Of a stretch of 64,000 bases of DNA, positions 25,979 through 36,986 are shown piece by piece. Source of the stretch: UBA964 sp031382085 (GTDB lineage Bacteria > Pseudomonadota > Gammaproteobacteria > Steroidobacterales > Steroidobacteraceae); NCBI GenBank assembly GCA_031382085.1, contig JANMYM010000012.1, forward strand, positions 1 to 64,000, given 5' to 3'. Position numbers and translations under genes: made by a program. The notes below the pieces were generated by a model that was not told the origin of the DNA, ran no database searches, and saw only the letters and a program-made list of their open reading frames with translations. How positions within the stretch are numbered: the stretch's first letter is position 1; each line of letters begins with the position of its first letter.

Positions 25979-26037
25979 GCAAGTACTGCGCAGAAGCCAA
26001 TGCAACAAGAATGGGGCCGGTGGTGAGCCCTGCGGAG

Positions 26038-26088
26038 CGTTCAAGCCTGTTTGCTCGAACGTGGCGGTTTAACATCGAGCAACCGAGG
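26038..26088 (+). promoter_or_regulatory. Candidate riboswitch expression platform: two exclusive hairpins and the Shine-Dalgarno
   Basis: CGTTCAAGC (26038-26046) can pair with GCTCGAACG (26053-26061). Alternatively TTGCTCG (26051-26057) can pair with CGAGCAA (26076-26082), bringing a stem to within two bases of the GAGG ribosome binding site at 26085-26088. The two stems share bases and exclude each other. No T-run follows, which favours control of translation over termination. Confidence 0.45.
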
Positions 26089-26096
26089 CTAACAGC

Positions 26097-27011
26097 ATGA
26101 ACGTGATTCTGTTCCTGCACCGCGGCGATCGCGCCTGGCGACTGAACCTGACACAGCCCCTGGCTGCGGCGGCGATCGGTCTGGCCGCGTTGGCGCTGGT
26201 CGGCGGAGTTTTCTCGCTGGGCCTGCGTCTGGGTGACCGCAATAAGCTGGCCGCCATTGGCGATTCGCCGCGCGAATGGACGCGCACCTTCGGTCGTCAA
26301 CAGGCCGAAATCACTGACCTGCGCCAGCAGCTGCAACAGCGTGTCGACGCGCTGGCGGCCCGCGTCGGCCAGGTCAACGCGCATGTCATCCGGCTCGACG
26401 CGCTCGGCAAGCGCCTTACCAGCCTGGCTAACATCGATACCCGTGAATTCAATTTCGATACCGTCCCGGCGAGCGGTGGCTCAGAAGAGGCCGGCGTGCG
26501 TGCCGAAGTGCCGGAACTGTCGCTGATGATCAATGAGGTCGAAGACCGCCTTTTGTCGCGCGAAGGCCAGATGACAGCGCTTGAGAACGTGATCCTGACG
26601 CGCCAGCTGCGCGAGCAGATCCAGCCGGAAGGCCGTCCGGTGCGCCAGGGATTCATCTCCTCTTATTACGGCAGCCGCACAGATCCGATCAACGGCAGTT
26701 TCGCGTTTCACAAGGGTATCGATTTTGCAGGCAATTCCGGCGATGCCGTGGTTGCGGTCGCGACCGGTATCGTTTCGTTTGCCGGCGTGCGCAGCGGCTA
26801 TGGCAACGTTGTCGAGGTAACCCACGGCAATGGTTACATCACGCGCTACGCGCATAACAGTCGCAACATGGTGCCCGTGGGCACGCTGGTCACGCGCGGC
26901 GACACTCTTGCGGCCATGGGTTCCACTGGCCACTCGACCGGGCCCCATGTGCACTTCGAGGTGATGCGCAATGGCGCAGCGATTGATCCCTTGAGCTTCA
27001 TAGGTCGTTAG
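26097..27011 (+). CDS. M23 family peptidoglycan endopeptidase, membrane-anchored
   Basis: 304 aa. One membrane segment at about 20-45 is followed by a coiled-coil region (ITDLRQQLQQRVDALAARVG) and a C-terminal LytM/M23 domain. Zinc ligands are visible in FAFHKGIDFAG (His near 204, Asp four residues on) and GPHVHFEVMRNG (near 284-286), so the enzyme should be catalytically competent, unlike the EnvC/NlpD-type activators. It would cut peptide crosslinks in the periplasm. It is preceded by a c-di-GMP-I riboswitch, with GAGG 8 nt before the ATG, and lies in the usual lpxC-dciA-M23-secA neighbourhood. Confidence 0.88.
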   Translation: MNVILFLHRGDRAWRLNLTQPLAAAAIGLAALALVGGVFSLGLRLGDRNKLAAIGDSPREWTRTFGRQQAEITDLRQQLQQRVDALAARVGQVNAHVIRLDALGKRLTSLANIDTREFNFDTVPASGGSEEAGVRAEVPELSLMINEVEDRLLSREGQMTALENVILTRQLREQIQPEGRPVRQGFISSYYGSRTDPINGSFAFHKGIDFAGNSGDAVVAVATGIVSFAGVRSGYGNVVEVTHGNGYITRYAHNSRNMVPVGTLVTRGDTLAAMGSTGHSTGPHVHFEVMRNGAAIDPLSFIGR

Positions 27012-27031
27012 GTTTTGAGCAGCGCGCCGGC

Positions 27032-29269
27032 GTGCGAACGGCAAGTTCAACCGGCAAAACTCGGGTCCCTCGACATACTGCGACTGCTGCCTGTTGCCTT
27101 ATCCTGCTGCAGGCCTGTGGTAGCGGCGCCGGACCGGCCACCGTCACACCACCCGTAATTCCTCCCGCGAACACCTCCGGGCTCGACGCGCGGCCCGGCA
27201 ATACCAGTTGCCTGGCCGGCGACCGGCCCAGCACCGCGCTGTCGTTGGGTACGCAGCGGGTATTCCCGAATCTCAGCTTCTCCTCGCCCGTCGCGATGTT
27301 GCAGGCTCCGGGCAGCAGCAGCCGCTGGTTCGTGCTCGAGCAGGGCGGGCGGGTACGGGTCTTTCCGGATAACGCCGCCGTGACGGCCAGCAGCAACTTT
27401 GTCGATATCACGGCCCGCGTGCGCTCGGGCGGGGAGATGGGTCTGTTAGGCATGGTCTTTCATCCGCAGTTCCCCGCCAATCCACGCGTTTACCTTTCGT
27501 ACACGACGGGGGCCAACCAGCTGCAATCGCGGATTTCCGAGTTCCGCACCGTGGACGGCGGCGCCACGCTCGACCCGACCTCGGAGGTGGTGCTGCTGAC
27601 GGTCGATCAGCCGGCCACCAACCACAACGGCGGCAATATCAACTTCGGGCCGGATGGCTTCCTCTATATCGGATTTGGCGATGGTGGCAGCGGTGGCGAT
27701 CCCTTCGGCGCCATCGGCAACGGCCAGAACCTGCAGACTTTGTTAGGCAAGATGCTGCGCATCGATGTCAACAGCAGCACCGGCACGGTGCCCTACCGCA
27801 TACCCGCCGGCAATCCGTTTGCGGCCAATGGTCTGTGTAATAGCGGCACCGGAGCACAGGCCTGCCCTGAGATTTACGCTTACGGCTTTCGCAACCCCTG
27901 GCGCTGGAGTTTTGACAGCGGCAGCAACGAGCTGTGGGTCGGGGATGTCGGTCAGAACCTCTGGGAGGAGGTCGACCGTGTTACCGTCGGCGGCAACTAT
28001 GGCTGGCGCTGCCGCGAGGGCGCGCATGTATTCAACTCGACCTGCGGGCCGGCTAACAACCTGATCGACCCGATCGCCGAATATGACCATTCGGTCGGCG
28101 TCTCGATCACCGGCGGATTCGTCTATCGCGGCACGGCCATCCCAAGCCTGGTTGGGCGCTATGTGTTCGGCGATTTCTCCAGCGGCCGCATCTGGCATAT
28201 CGCACGCGACACGACCCCGACGCTTAGCATGACCAGCGGCTTCGACAGCGCCCTGCAGATCGCGAGTTTCGCGCAGGGTGTTGATGGCGAGCTGTACGTC
28301 GTCAATTACGCGGGCACGCTGCACCGGCTGACCGGCAGCAGCACCGGTTCCGGCAGCGTGCCGGCCGTGCTGTCAGCCAGCGGCTGCGTCGACATGCAGA
28401 ATCCCACGCGCGCGGCGGCCAATGTGATCCCGTACATGCCGAACGCGGAGTTCTGGTCCGATGGCGCCAGCAAGGACCGGTTCATGGCCCTGCCTAACGG
28501 CCAGACCATCGTCATCGGCGCCGACAATGACTGGACCCTGCCTAACAACGCGGTGCTGGTGAAGAACTTCCGGCTCGGCACGCGCATGGTGGAGACGCGC
28601 CTGCTGATGCGCCACACCGACGGCAGCTGGGCGGGCTACAGCTACGAATGGAACGCCGCCGGCACCGAAGCGAATCGGGTCATCGGTGGCAAGACCGCGA
28701 CGGTGAATAGCCAGGCCTGGATATTCCCGAGCGAAGCGCAGTGCCTGCTGTGTCACACAGCCGCCGCCGGTTTTTCGCTGGGTCTTGAGACCGGCCAACT
28801 GAACAGTCCGATCACTTATGTCGCAACTGGACGCAACGCGAATCAGCTGACCACGCTCAATGCGATTGGCGTGTTTGCGCCGGCGCTCAGTGGCGCGGCG
28901 TCGACCCAGGCGGTGCTGCCGAACCCGAACGATGCGGCGCGCACGCTGACCGAGCGCGCCCGCGCCTACCTGCACACCAATTGCTCCCAGTGCCATCGGC
29001 CGGGCGGCGCCACGCCCTCCAACATGGATCTGCGCTATACGACGCCGCTCAGCGCGACCAACGCCTGCAACCTGCCGCCGCAGGCGGGTAATCTTGGAAT
29101 TGCGAATGCACAGCTGATCACGGTCGGCGATCCTGCCCGGTCGGTCGTGGTAGCCCGGACCAACCGGCGGGATTCCAATGCGATGCCTCCCGTGGGTTCA
29201 GCTCAGGTCGATACCACAGGTGTTCAGTTGCTAAGCACCTGGGTCAGCCAGCTGGTGAGCTGTAACTAA
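27032..29269 (+). CDS. PQQ-dependent sugar-dehydrogenase-like protein fused to a diheme cytochrome c domain
   Basis: 745 aa putative lipoprotein (GTG start; lipobox-like LLQAC near residue 29). Residues of about 60-440 form a soluble-glucose-dehydrogenase-type beta-propeller: GEMGLLGMVFHPQFPANPRVY, NHNGGNINFGPDGFLYIGFGDG, YAYGFRNPWRWSFD, GDVGQNLWEEV. The C-terminal part carries two heme motifs, CLLCH (about 571) and CSQCH (about 651), as in the SO2930-type diheme family. It probably oxidises a periplasmic substrate and passes electrons to its own hemes; the substrate is unknown. It starts 20 bp after the M23 gene, so it may share its riboswitch-controlled transcript. Confidence 0.8.
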   Translation: MRTASSTGKTRVPRHTATAACCLILLQACGSGAGPATVTPPVIPPANTSGLDARPGNTSCLAGDRPSTALSLGTQRVFPNLSFSSPVAMLQAPGSSSRWFVLEQGGRVRVFPDNAAVTASSNFVDITARVRSGGEMGLLGMVFHPQFPANPRVYLSYTTGANQLQSRISEFRTVDGGATLDPTSEVVLLTVDQPATNHNGGNINFGPDGFLYIGFGDGGSGGDPFGAIGNGQNLQTLLGKMLRIDVNSSTGTVPYRIPAGNPFAANGLCNSGTGAQACPEIYAYGFRNPWRWSFDSGSNELWVGDVGQNLWEEVDRVTVGGNYGWRCREGAHVFNSTCGPANNLIDPIAEYDHSVGVSITGGFVYRGTAIPSLVGRYVFGDFSSGRIWHIARDTTPTLSMTSGFDSALQIASFAQGVDGELYVVNYAGTLHRLTGSSTGSGSVPAVLSASGCVDMQNPTRAAANVIPYMPNAEFWSDGASKDRFMALPNGQTIVIGADNDWTLPNNAVLVKNFRLGTRMVETRLLMRHTDGSWAGYSYEWNAAGTEANRVIGGKTATVNSQAWIFPSEAQCLLCHTAAAGFSLGLETGQLNSPITYVATGRNANQLTTLNAIGVFAPALSGAASTQAVLPNPNDAARTLTERARAYLHTNCSQCHRPGGATPSNMDLRYTTPLSATNACNLPPQAGNLGIANAQLITVGDPARSVVVARTNRRDSNAMPPVGSAQVDTTGVQLLSTWVSQLVSCN

Positions 29270-29421
29270 CTCTCGTTCAGTCGGAAAACTTTACACTTCG
29301 GGTCTAGTTGCAAAAGACGTCTGGAGATAACTAGTTGTTTTTAATAGATATTAACATCTTGGCCCGAGTTTTGCATAAGATAGCGTAGAAACTGTTGTTC
29401 CGCACTAATTGGGTATCCTTC

Positions 29422-30006
29422 ATGAAGACTAAAGCGATTTTCTCGGCTCTCATTCTGAGCATCATGGGTTCAGCCGCGAATGCCGGTTGGATTCTGATTG
29501 CCGACACAGCGGGTACCTATCGCAACCCAAGCTACCTCGATCCAGCGACCGCGCCTGCCAACCAGAATCCCACGACGGTCGCGGTATGGCTCGATGGACT
29601 CAATGGCGTCACGCTGACAGCGGCCAACCTGGCAGGCGCGACTTCGCAAAACGACACTTTCAGCGGATCTTCGATCAGCGGATTGTCGGCTGGCTATGTT
29701 GCGGTACACGTTGGTGGCGGTAGCCAATTGGATGAGTACCTTGCGGCGCAAGGCGCCATTCCTTCGGCCAATACGGCGAATGGAAGCTGGAACATAGCGT
29801 TCGCCTGCACGTCCGACTGCGGTACGCTGAATTTGCTGCAACGCGCCACTTATGGCCTGTCAGCGGGCACTATTGTCGAAGTCAATCTTGCGACCAGCAA
29901 CTGGCGTTTCTATGGTTCCAGTGTGTCAGTCCCGGAACCCGCCACGCTGGGCCTTTTGGGCTTGGGTCTCGCGGGCGTAGGCTTCTTGCGCCGCCGCCGC
30001 GCATAA
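29422..30006 (+). CDS. PEP-CTERM sorted surface protein
   Basis: 194 aa. The N-terminal signal peptide is MKTKAIFSALILSIMGSAANA; a central low-charge domain has no family I recognise; and the C-terminal sorting signal is VPEPATLGLLGLGLAGVGFL followed by RRRRA, the exosortase recognition pattern. Two Cys residues (FACTSDCG) may form a disulfide. Such proteins are cleaved at the PEP box by exosortase and exported with extracellular polysaccharide. The exosortase gene is not in the window. ATG 29422 is preferred to an upstream start at 29395. The 152-bp upstream region is AT-rich compared with its surroundings, which may mark a promoter. Confidence 0.85.
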   Translation: MKTKAIFSALILSIMGSAANAGWILIADTAGTYRNPSYLDPATAPANQNPTTVAVWLDGLNGVTLTAANLAGATSQNDTFSGSSISGLSAGYVAVHVGGGSQLDEYLAAQGAIPSANTANGSWNIAFACTSDCGTLNLLQRATYGLSAGTIVEVNLATSNWRFYGSSVSVPEPATLGLLGLGLAGVGFLRRRRA

Positions 30007-30044
30007 GCACGCATAAGGCCGAAACGTCTTCTGACGTCAAAGGG

Positions 30045-30071
30045 ACCCCGCTTCGGCGGGGTTTCTTTTTT
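30045..30071 (+). terminator. Rho-independent terminator after the PEP-CTERM gene
   Basis: ACCCCGC and GCGGGGT form a perfect 7-bp stem around a TTCG tetraloop (30045-30062), followed by TTCTTTTTT. It separates this gene from secA. Confidence 0.92.
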
Positions 30072-30180
30072 GTGGACGAACTTTTGCGGCTGCCCCGCCT
30101 CTATCCGTACAATGCGCGGCTTGCCCAAGCACCGATTTGGCTAAGTCCTTGTCGGCGAAGGTTTTTCCAAGGATTTCTGC

Positions 30181-32943
<2,763 letters not shown>

Positions 32944-32973
32944 CTTGTTAGCGCGGACGGGGAGCAGGCACCG

Positions 32974-33375
32974 ATGATCGTCGTTGTCGTTGCCGGCGCT
33001 TTGTTCAATGCCGCGGACGAGATCTTGATCGCCCAGCGGCCGCCCGGCCGGCATCTCGCCGGCGGCTGGGAATTCCCGGGTGGCAAGGTCGCGCCGGGCG
33101 AAGATGACGCCGTGGCGCTGGCGCGGGAATTGCGCGAAGAGCTCGGCATTGGTGTCCTGGGAAGCCGACCCTTCATGACGCTGACCCACGCCTACCCGGA
33201 TCGCACGGTTGAATTGCGCCTGCGGCTGGTGGATGGCTGGCAGGGCGAGCTGCGCGGCCTGGACGGCCAGGCGCTGCGCTGGCTGCCGGTCGGCGAGCTG
33301 GATCGTGCCGATATCCTCGACGCGGATCGACCCTTTGTCGAGGCTTTGCAGCGCCGCGCGGCCGGCGCAAGATGA
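32974..33375 (+). CDS. mutT: 8-oxo-dGTP diphosphatase MutT (Nudix)
   Basis: 133 aa Nudix hydrolase that sanitises oxidised dGTP. The Nudix box GGKVAPGEDDAVALARELRE followed by ELGI spans about 36-59, with the REL-x-EEL metal-binding core. The neighbouring WEFPGG is typical of MutT. A GGGGAGCAGG ribosome binding site precedes the ATG. The protein is the short single-domain form without the thiamine-phosphate domain found fused in some relatives. Confidence 0.92.
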   Translation: MIVVVVAGALFNAADEILIAQRPPGRHLAGGWEFPGGKVAPGEDDAVALARELREELGIGVLGSRPFMTLTHAYPDRTVELRLRLVDGWQGELRGLDGQALRWLPVGELDRADILDADRPFVEALQRRAAGAR

Positions 33376-33405
33376 GTCAACAATGACAGCCATCAGGCGT
33401 GGACC

Positions 33406-34884
33406 ATGAACGCAATAGCCAGCGGCACTGAAACATCGATGCAGGGCGAGCGCCTCGAGGTGCGTAACCCGCGCAGTGGTGCGGTCGACTATCATTTTGT
33501 CACGCCGTCGACTGAGCAGCTAACGGCGATGGCGCAGCGCCTGCGCGTGGCGCAGAAGCCGTGGAGTGCGCGGCCGCTGACGGAGCGGATCGAGGTGCTG
33601 CAGCGCTTCAAGTCGGAGCTGCTGGCGCGGCGTGAATTGATCATCGAAAAACTAGCGACCGACACCGGACGCTACGCGATTACGCTGGGCGAGTTCGCAG
33701 CCGTCATTGGCATGATCGAGCGCTGGTGCCGCATGGCGCCGGATCTGGCCAAGCCGGTCGGCGGCCAGTCCACCATGCATCCGACGGTGAGCTATCGCAG
33801 CCAGTACGTTCCGTATGGCTTGCTGGGCGTGATCAGCCCGTGGAATTTTCCGTTTACGCTGGCATTCATTGACGCGGTGCCGGCTTTGTTAGCAGGCTGC
33901 GCGGTGTTGATGAAGCCGAGCGAAGTGACACCGCGCTTCACCGGGCCGGTGCGTGCGGCGATCCACGCAGTGCCGGAGCTGGCCGAGGTGCTGGAAATGT
34001 GGCCGGGCGCGGCTGCCACCGGCGCCCAGTTGGTCAGCCTGTCAGATGTCATTTGTTTTACCGGCAGCGTCCGCACCGGTCGCATGGTCGCAGAAAACGC
34101 CGCCCGGCATTTCATACCCGCATTCCTGGAACTCGGTGGCAACGATCCGATGATCGTCACCGCCAGCGCTGACCTTGATCGCGCCGCTGACATTGTATTG
34201 CGCGCCTCGGCCTCGGCCACCGGACAGGCCTGTCAGTCGCTGGAGCGGATTTACGTGGACCGCAGGGTATTCCAGCCTTTCGTTGCCAAGCTAACGGCGC
34301 GGGCGGCCAGCGTGGAACCCAACTGGCCGGACCTGCACCAGGGGACGATCGGTCCATTTATTTTCGGCAAGCAGGCCGACATCGTCGCCGGACAGATTGC
34401 CGATGCGGTCGCCAAGGGCGCCAAAGTGCTGACAGGCGGTGCCATCGAGGACCATGGTGGCAAGTGGCTGCGTCCAACGGTGTTGGTGGATGTCAACCAC
34501 AGCATGAGCGTCATGACTGACGAAACCTTCGGCCCGGTGATGCCGGTCATGGCCTACGACAGCATCGATGAAGCCGTGGCTCTTGCCAACGAGGGCGTCT
34601 ATGGACTGTCGGCAGGGGTGATCGCGGGCACGCTGGAAGAGGCCGAGGCCATCGGCGTGCGTATCGACGCCGGCGGGATCAGTCTCAACGACGGCTCACT
34701 GACCGGGGTCATGCATGAGGCCGAAAAAAACTCCTTCAAACTCTCCGGCATGGGTGGCTCACGGATGGGTCCGGCCGGCTACCTGCGTTTCTTCCGCAAG
34801 AAGGCGCTGATTCGCCAGAGCGGTGCACCGGTCACGCTGGACATGATGTCGGAAACTGCCGCGGCGCCCGGAACGGCCCGGTAG
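33406..34884 (+). CDS. Aldehyde dehydrogenase family protein
   Basis: 492 aa NAD(P)-dependent aldehyde dehydrogenase. The fold's landmarks are present: GVISPWNFPFTLAFIDAVPAL for the nucleotide site, KPSEVTP, CFTGSVRTGRMVAENAA, the general-base Glu in FLELGGNDPMIV, the catalytic Cys in SASATGQACQSLERIYV, and ETFGPVMPVMAYDS. The substrate cannot be told. It starts 30 bp after mutT on the same strand. The C-terminus (PVTLDMMSETAAAPGTAR) is variable. Confidence 0.88.
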   Translation: MNAIASGTETSMQGERLEVRNPRSGAVDYHFVTPSTEQLTAMAQRLRVAQKPWSARPLTERIEVLQRFKSELLARRELIIEKLATDTGRYAITLGEFAAVIGMIERWCRMAPDLAKPVGGQSTMHPTVSYRSQYVPYGLLGVISPWNFPFTLAFIDAVPALLAGCAVLMKPSEVTPRFTGPVRAAIHAVPELAEVLEMWPGAAATGAQLVSLSDVICFTGSVRTGRMVAENAARHFIPAFLELGGNDPMIVTASADLDRAADIVLRASASATGQACQSLERIYVDRRVFQPFVAKLTARAASVEPNWPDLHQGTIGPFIFGKQADIVAGQIADAVAKGAKVLTGGAIEDHGGKWLRPTVLVDVNHSMSVMTDETFGPVMPVMAYDSIDEAVALANEGVYGLSAGVIAGTLEEAEAIGVRIDAGGISLNDGSLTGVMHEAEKNSFKLSGMGGSRMGPAGYLRFFRKKALIRQSGAPVTLDMMSETAAAPGTAR

Positions 34885-34928
34885 AATCTGCGCATCACTC
34901 AACCCACTTTATTTTTAGAAAGAGATCC

Positions 34929-35327
34929 ATGGCTAACGAACAGCAATTGCCCGAAATCAAGATGGATGGCACGGCGCTTTATCGCGAGGAAGTGTTCACG
35001 GATCGTCGCGCCGGCACCTTGAGACGCATGCTCCCGGTGACTCAGGGCGGCGACCCGGATCTGTCGCGGCCGGTGTTTTTCTCGGGTCAGACCCAGCTGC
35101 TAACACCCGGCGGCGTGCTGCCACTGATGTTTGAAATTGAAGCCACTACTCTCGAAGAGGCGCTGCTCAAATTTCCGGATGCGGTCAAGATCGCGCTCGA
35201 GGAGGCCATTAACGAGGCCCGCGAGATGCGCCGCGAGGCCAGCACGCGGATTGTCGTGCCGGAGGCCGGTGGCGGCCCAGGGCTGGGTGGGCCCGGCCTA
35301 GGAGCCGGCGGACGTATCGTCCGGTAA
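34929..35327 (+). CDS. Conserved hypothetical cytosolic protein with Gly/Pro-rich tail
   Basis: 132 aa, no signal peptide or membrane segment. The middle is well structured (LYREEVFTDRRAGTLRRMLP, then PVFFSGQTQLLTPGGVLPLM and an acidic helix LEEALLKFPDAVKIALEEAI), ending in a flexible tail of GGGPGLGGPGLGAGGR. I know similar unnamed proteins in other proteobacteria but no function. It stands alone between aldh and the pilus operon, with an AGAAAGAG ribosome binding site upstream and a hairpin after its stop. Confidence 0.7.
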   Translation: MANEQQLPEIKMDGTALYREEVFTDRRAGTLRRMLPVTQGGDPDLSRPVFFSGQTQLLTPGGVLPLMFEIEATTLEEALLKFPDAVKIALEEAINEAREMRREASTRIVVPEAGGGPGLGGPGLGAGGRIVR

Positions 35328-35336
35328 TTCTGTGAA

Positions 35337-35356
35337 TTGCCGCACGCCTGCGGCAA
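35337..35356 (+). terminator. Hairpin after the conserved hypothetical gene
   Basis: TTGCCGCA and TGCGGCAA form an 8-bp perfect stem with a CGCC loop, 9 bp after the stop codon. There is no T-run, so termination strength is doubtful. It separates the small gene from the pilus operon. Confidence 0.45.
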
Positions 35357-35397
35357 CTGTCTGCCGACTTCTCAAGCGCTACCGGTAAAGGCCGATA

Positions 35398-36348
35398 TTG
35401 CCTGCAGCGGGCACCCTCTTGGTGTCCCTGGATGCAGGTATGTTTGCAATCGGGTCCAATGCGTTTTCCACGCTGCGTACAGGTCTGGTGCACGGCGTGC
35501 GCGCGCGCGCCGCGGCCGTGGTCAGTTGCAGGCCCGGTAGACCGCCGCGGCTGCTGCATGTTGTCAGCGAAGGCCCGGCCAGCGGCATGCTGGCCTGGCG
35601 CGCGACCCAAAGCTTGCTTGAGAAATTGCCACAGAAGAAGGCGCTGGTCTCCGCGGTACTGGATGCGACCGACTATCAATTACTGCTGACCGAAAACATC
35701 GATCTGCCACCGCAGGAACGGCGTGCGGCCGTGCGCTGGAAGATCCGTGACCAGATCAGCATTGCCGCGGAAGACGCGGTCATCGATTGCTTTGAACTGC
35801 CCGAGTCGCGCGGCCAGCCGGGCATGCTGCAGGTCATCGTCGCCTCCCCGTCCAGTGTCAATGACCTTGAAGCCATCGTAACCGGCGCGTCCCGGGAGCT
35901 TGATGTCATCGACATCCCGGAGCTGGCATTGCGCAATCTGATCATGCACCTGCCGCAGGACACCAGCGGCTCGGTGTTCGTATTGTTAGGCAGAAGCGCG
36001 GTCAATATTCTTGTTAGCTGGATGGGCGTGCTGTTCGTCGCGCGGCGCCTCGACGTGTCACTGGGCCTGAACGTTGAGCAGTTGGCGCTGGAGTTGCAGC
36101 GCTCGGTGCAGTACTACGAATCGCAATTTGACCGCGCGCCAGTCAATGAAATTGTCATTGGTCCCGACAATCAACAGGCGCGGGACCTTGCACCGCAGCT
36201 GGCGGAGGCCTGCGGACTGCAGTGCGCTGTGCTCGACCTCCCCGGTATTCTGGCGATGGACCCGGGCGTTGGCGCGGTCGATCAGCCTGAAATGCTGCTG
36301 GCGATTGGCGCCGCGCTGCGACCCACGCGGGAGGGTCCGGCATCGTGA
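35398..36348 (+). CDS. mshI: MSHA pilus biogenesis protein MshI (PilM-like)
   Basis: 316 aa PilM/MshI-type actin-fold protein: LLTENIDLPPQERRAAVRWKI and the EDAVIDCFELPES stretch match the family, as does the end LAIGAALRP. It is the cytoplasmic platform partner of the PilN/MshJ proteins in the inner-membrane alignment complex. The first codon is TTG 35398 with AAAGG at good spacing; ATG 35440 is an alternative start. It is the first gene of a long operon in which most genes overlap by 4 bp. Confidence 0.8.
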   Translation: MPAAGTLLVSLDAGMFAIGSNAFSTLRTGLVHGVRARAAAVVSCRPGRPPRLLHVVSEGPASGMLAWRATQSLLEKLPQKKALVSAVLDATDYQLLLTENIDLPPQERRAAVRWKIRDQISIAAEDAVIDCFELPESRGQPGMLQVIVASPSSVNDLEAIVTGASRELDVIDIPELALRNLIMHLPQDTSGSVFVLLGRSAVNILVSWMGVLFVARRLDVSLGLNVEQLALELQRSVQYYESQFDRAPVNEIVIGPDNQQARDLAPQLAEACGLQCAVLDLPGILAMDPGVGAVDQPEMLLAIGAALRPTREGPAS

Positions 36349-36986
36349 ACAACGGCCGTCCGCAATACGTCAATCTCTTTCAGAAGGATACCGGTTGGAA
36401 AACCCGGGTCCTCAAGACGCGCGGCAGCGTGGTGGCGATCCTGTGGCTGGTTTCGGGGTTGCTGTTGCTGAGCTGGTACAACGACTGGCGCTTGCAACGG
36501 GCGGAAGCGGCAGCCGGCAGCGTCGCCGCAGAGTATGCAGACCGCATCGCCACTCTCGCGACGGCGGGCGCAACCTATCGCACCCGGGACGATTATCGAA
36601 AATTGCAACAGCGGGTCAGGGATCTGACCGAGCTGATAGCACGGCAGGATGTCGTGTTAGGACGCATGCAGACGACGACACTGGGCGGGAACAGCGAATT
36701 CAGTGCACGTCTCGCGGCCGTGGCGCGCGCGCAGATCGATGGTGTCTGGCTCACACAGCTTGAAATTGAAACGACGCCAAGCAAAATACGGCTGGCCGGA
36801 ATCGCGATGGCTCCGGAACTGCTGCCGCGCTACCTGCTGCAGCTGCGCGGCGAACCGGAACTGGGAATTCACAGGCTCAGCAACCTGACGGTCGACCGCG
36901 CGGTCAACGATGAGCGGGCCGCATTGGCGGGCGCGGTCGGGTTCAATCTCATTGAGTTTGAACCCGCACGTGAGGGCGCGCTGTGA
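36345..36986 (+). CDS. PilN-like MSHA biogenesis protein (MshI2)
   Basis: 213 aa bitopic membrane protein with the PilN-type N-terminus (QYVNLFQKDTG, compare the NLLPW-like motif), one membrane helix at about 27-46 (VVAILWLVSGLLLLSWYNDW), a coiled coil and a periplasmic domain. It would pair with MshJ and bind MshI through the cytoplasmic peptide. GTG start overlapping the mshI stop; the next gene overlaps its stop in the same way. Confidence 0.75.
   Translation: MNNGRPQYVNLFQKDTGWKTRVLKTRGSVVAILWLVSGLLLLSWYNDWRLQRAEAAAGSVAAEYADRIATLATAGATYRTRDDYRKLQQRVRDLTELIARQDVVLGRMQTTTLGGNSEFSARLAAVARAQIDGVWLTQLEIETTPSKIRLAGIAMAPELLPRYLLQLRGEPELGIHRLSNLTVDRAVNDERAALAGAVGFNLIEFEPAREGAL

Noticed and set aside
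29351..29382. Promoter upstream of the PEP-CTERM gene (TTAACA and a CATAAG/TAAGAT element)
   Set aside because: The hexamers can be paired only with poor spacing or poor -10 matches, so I left it as an AT-rich region without a firm call.
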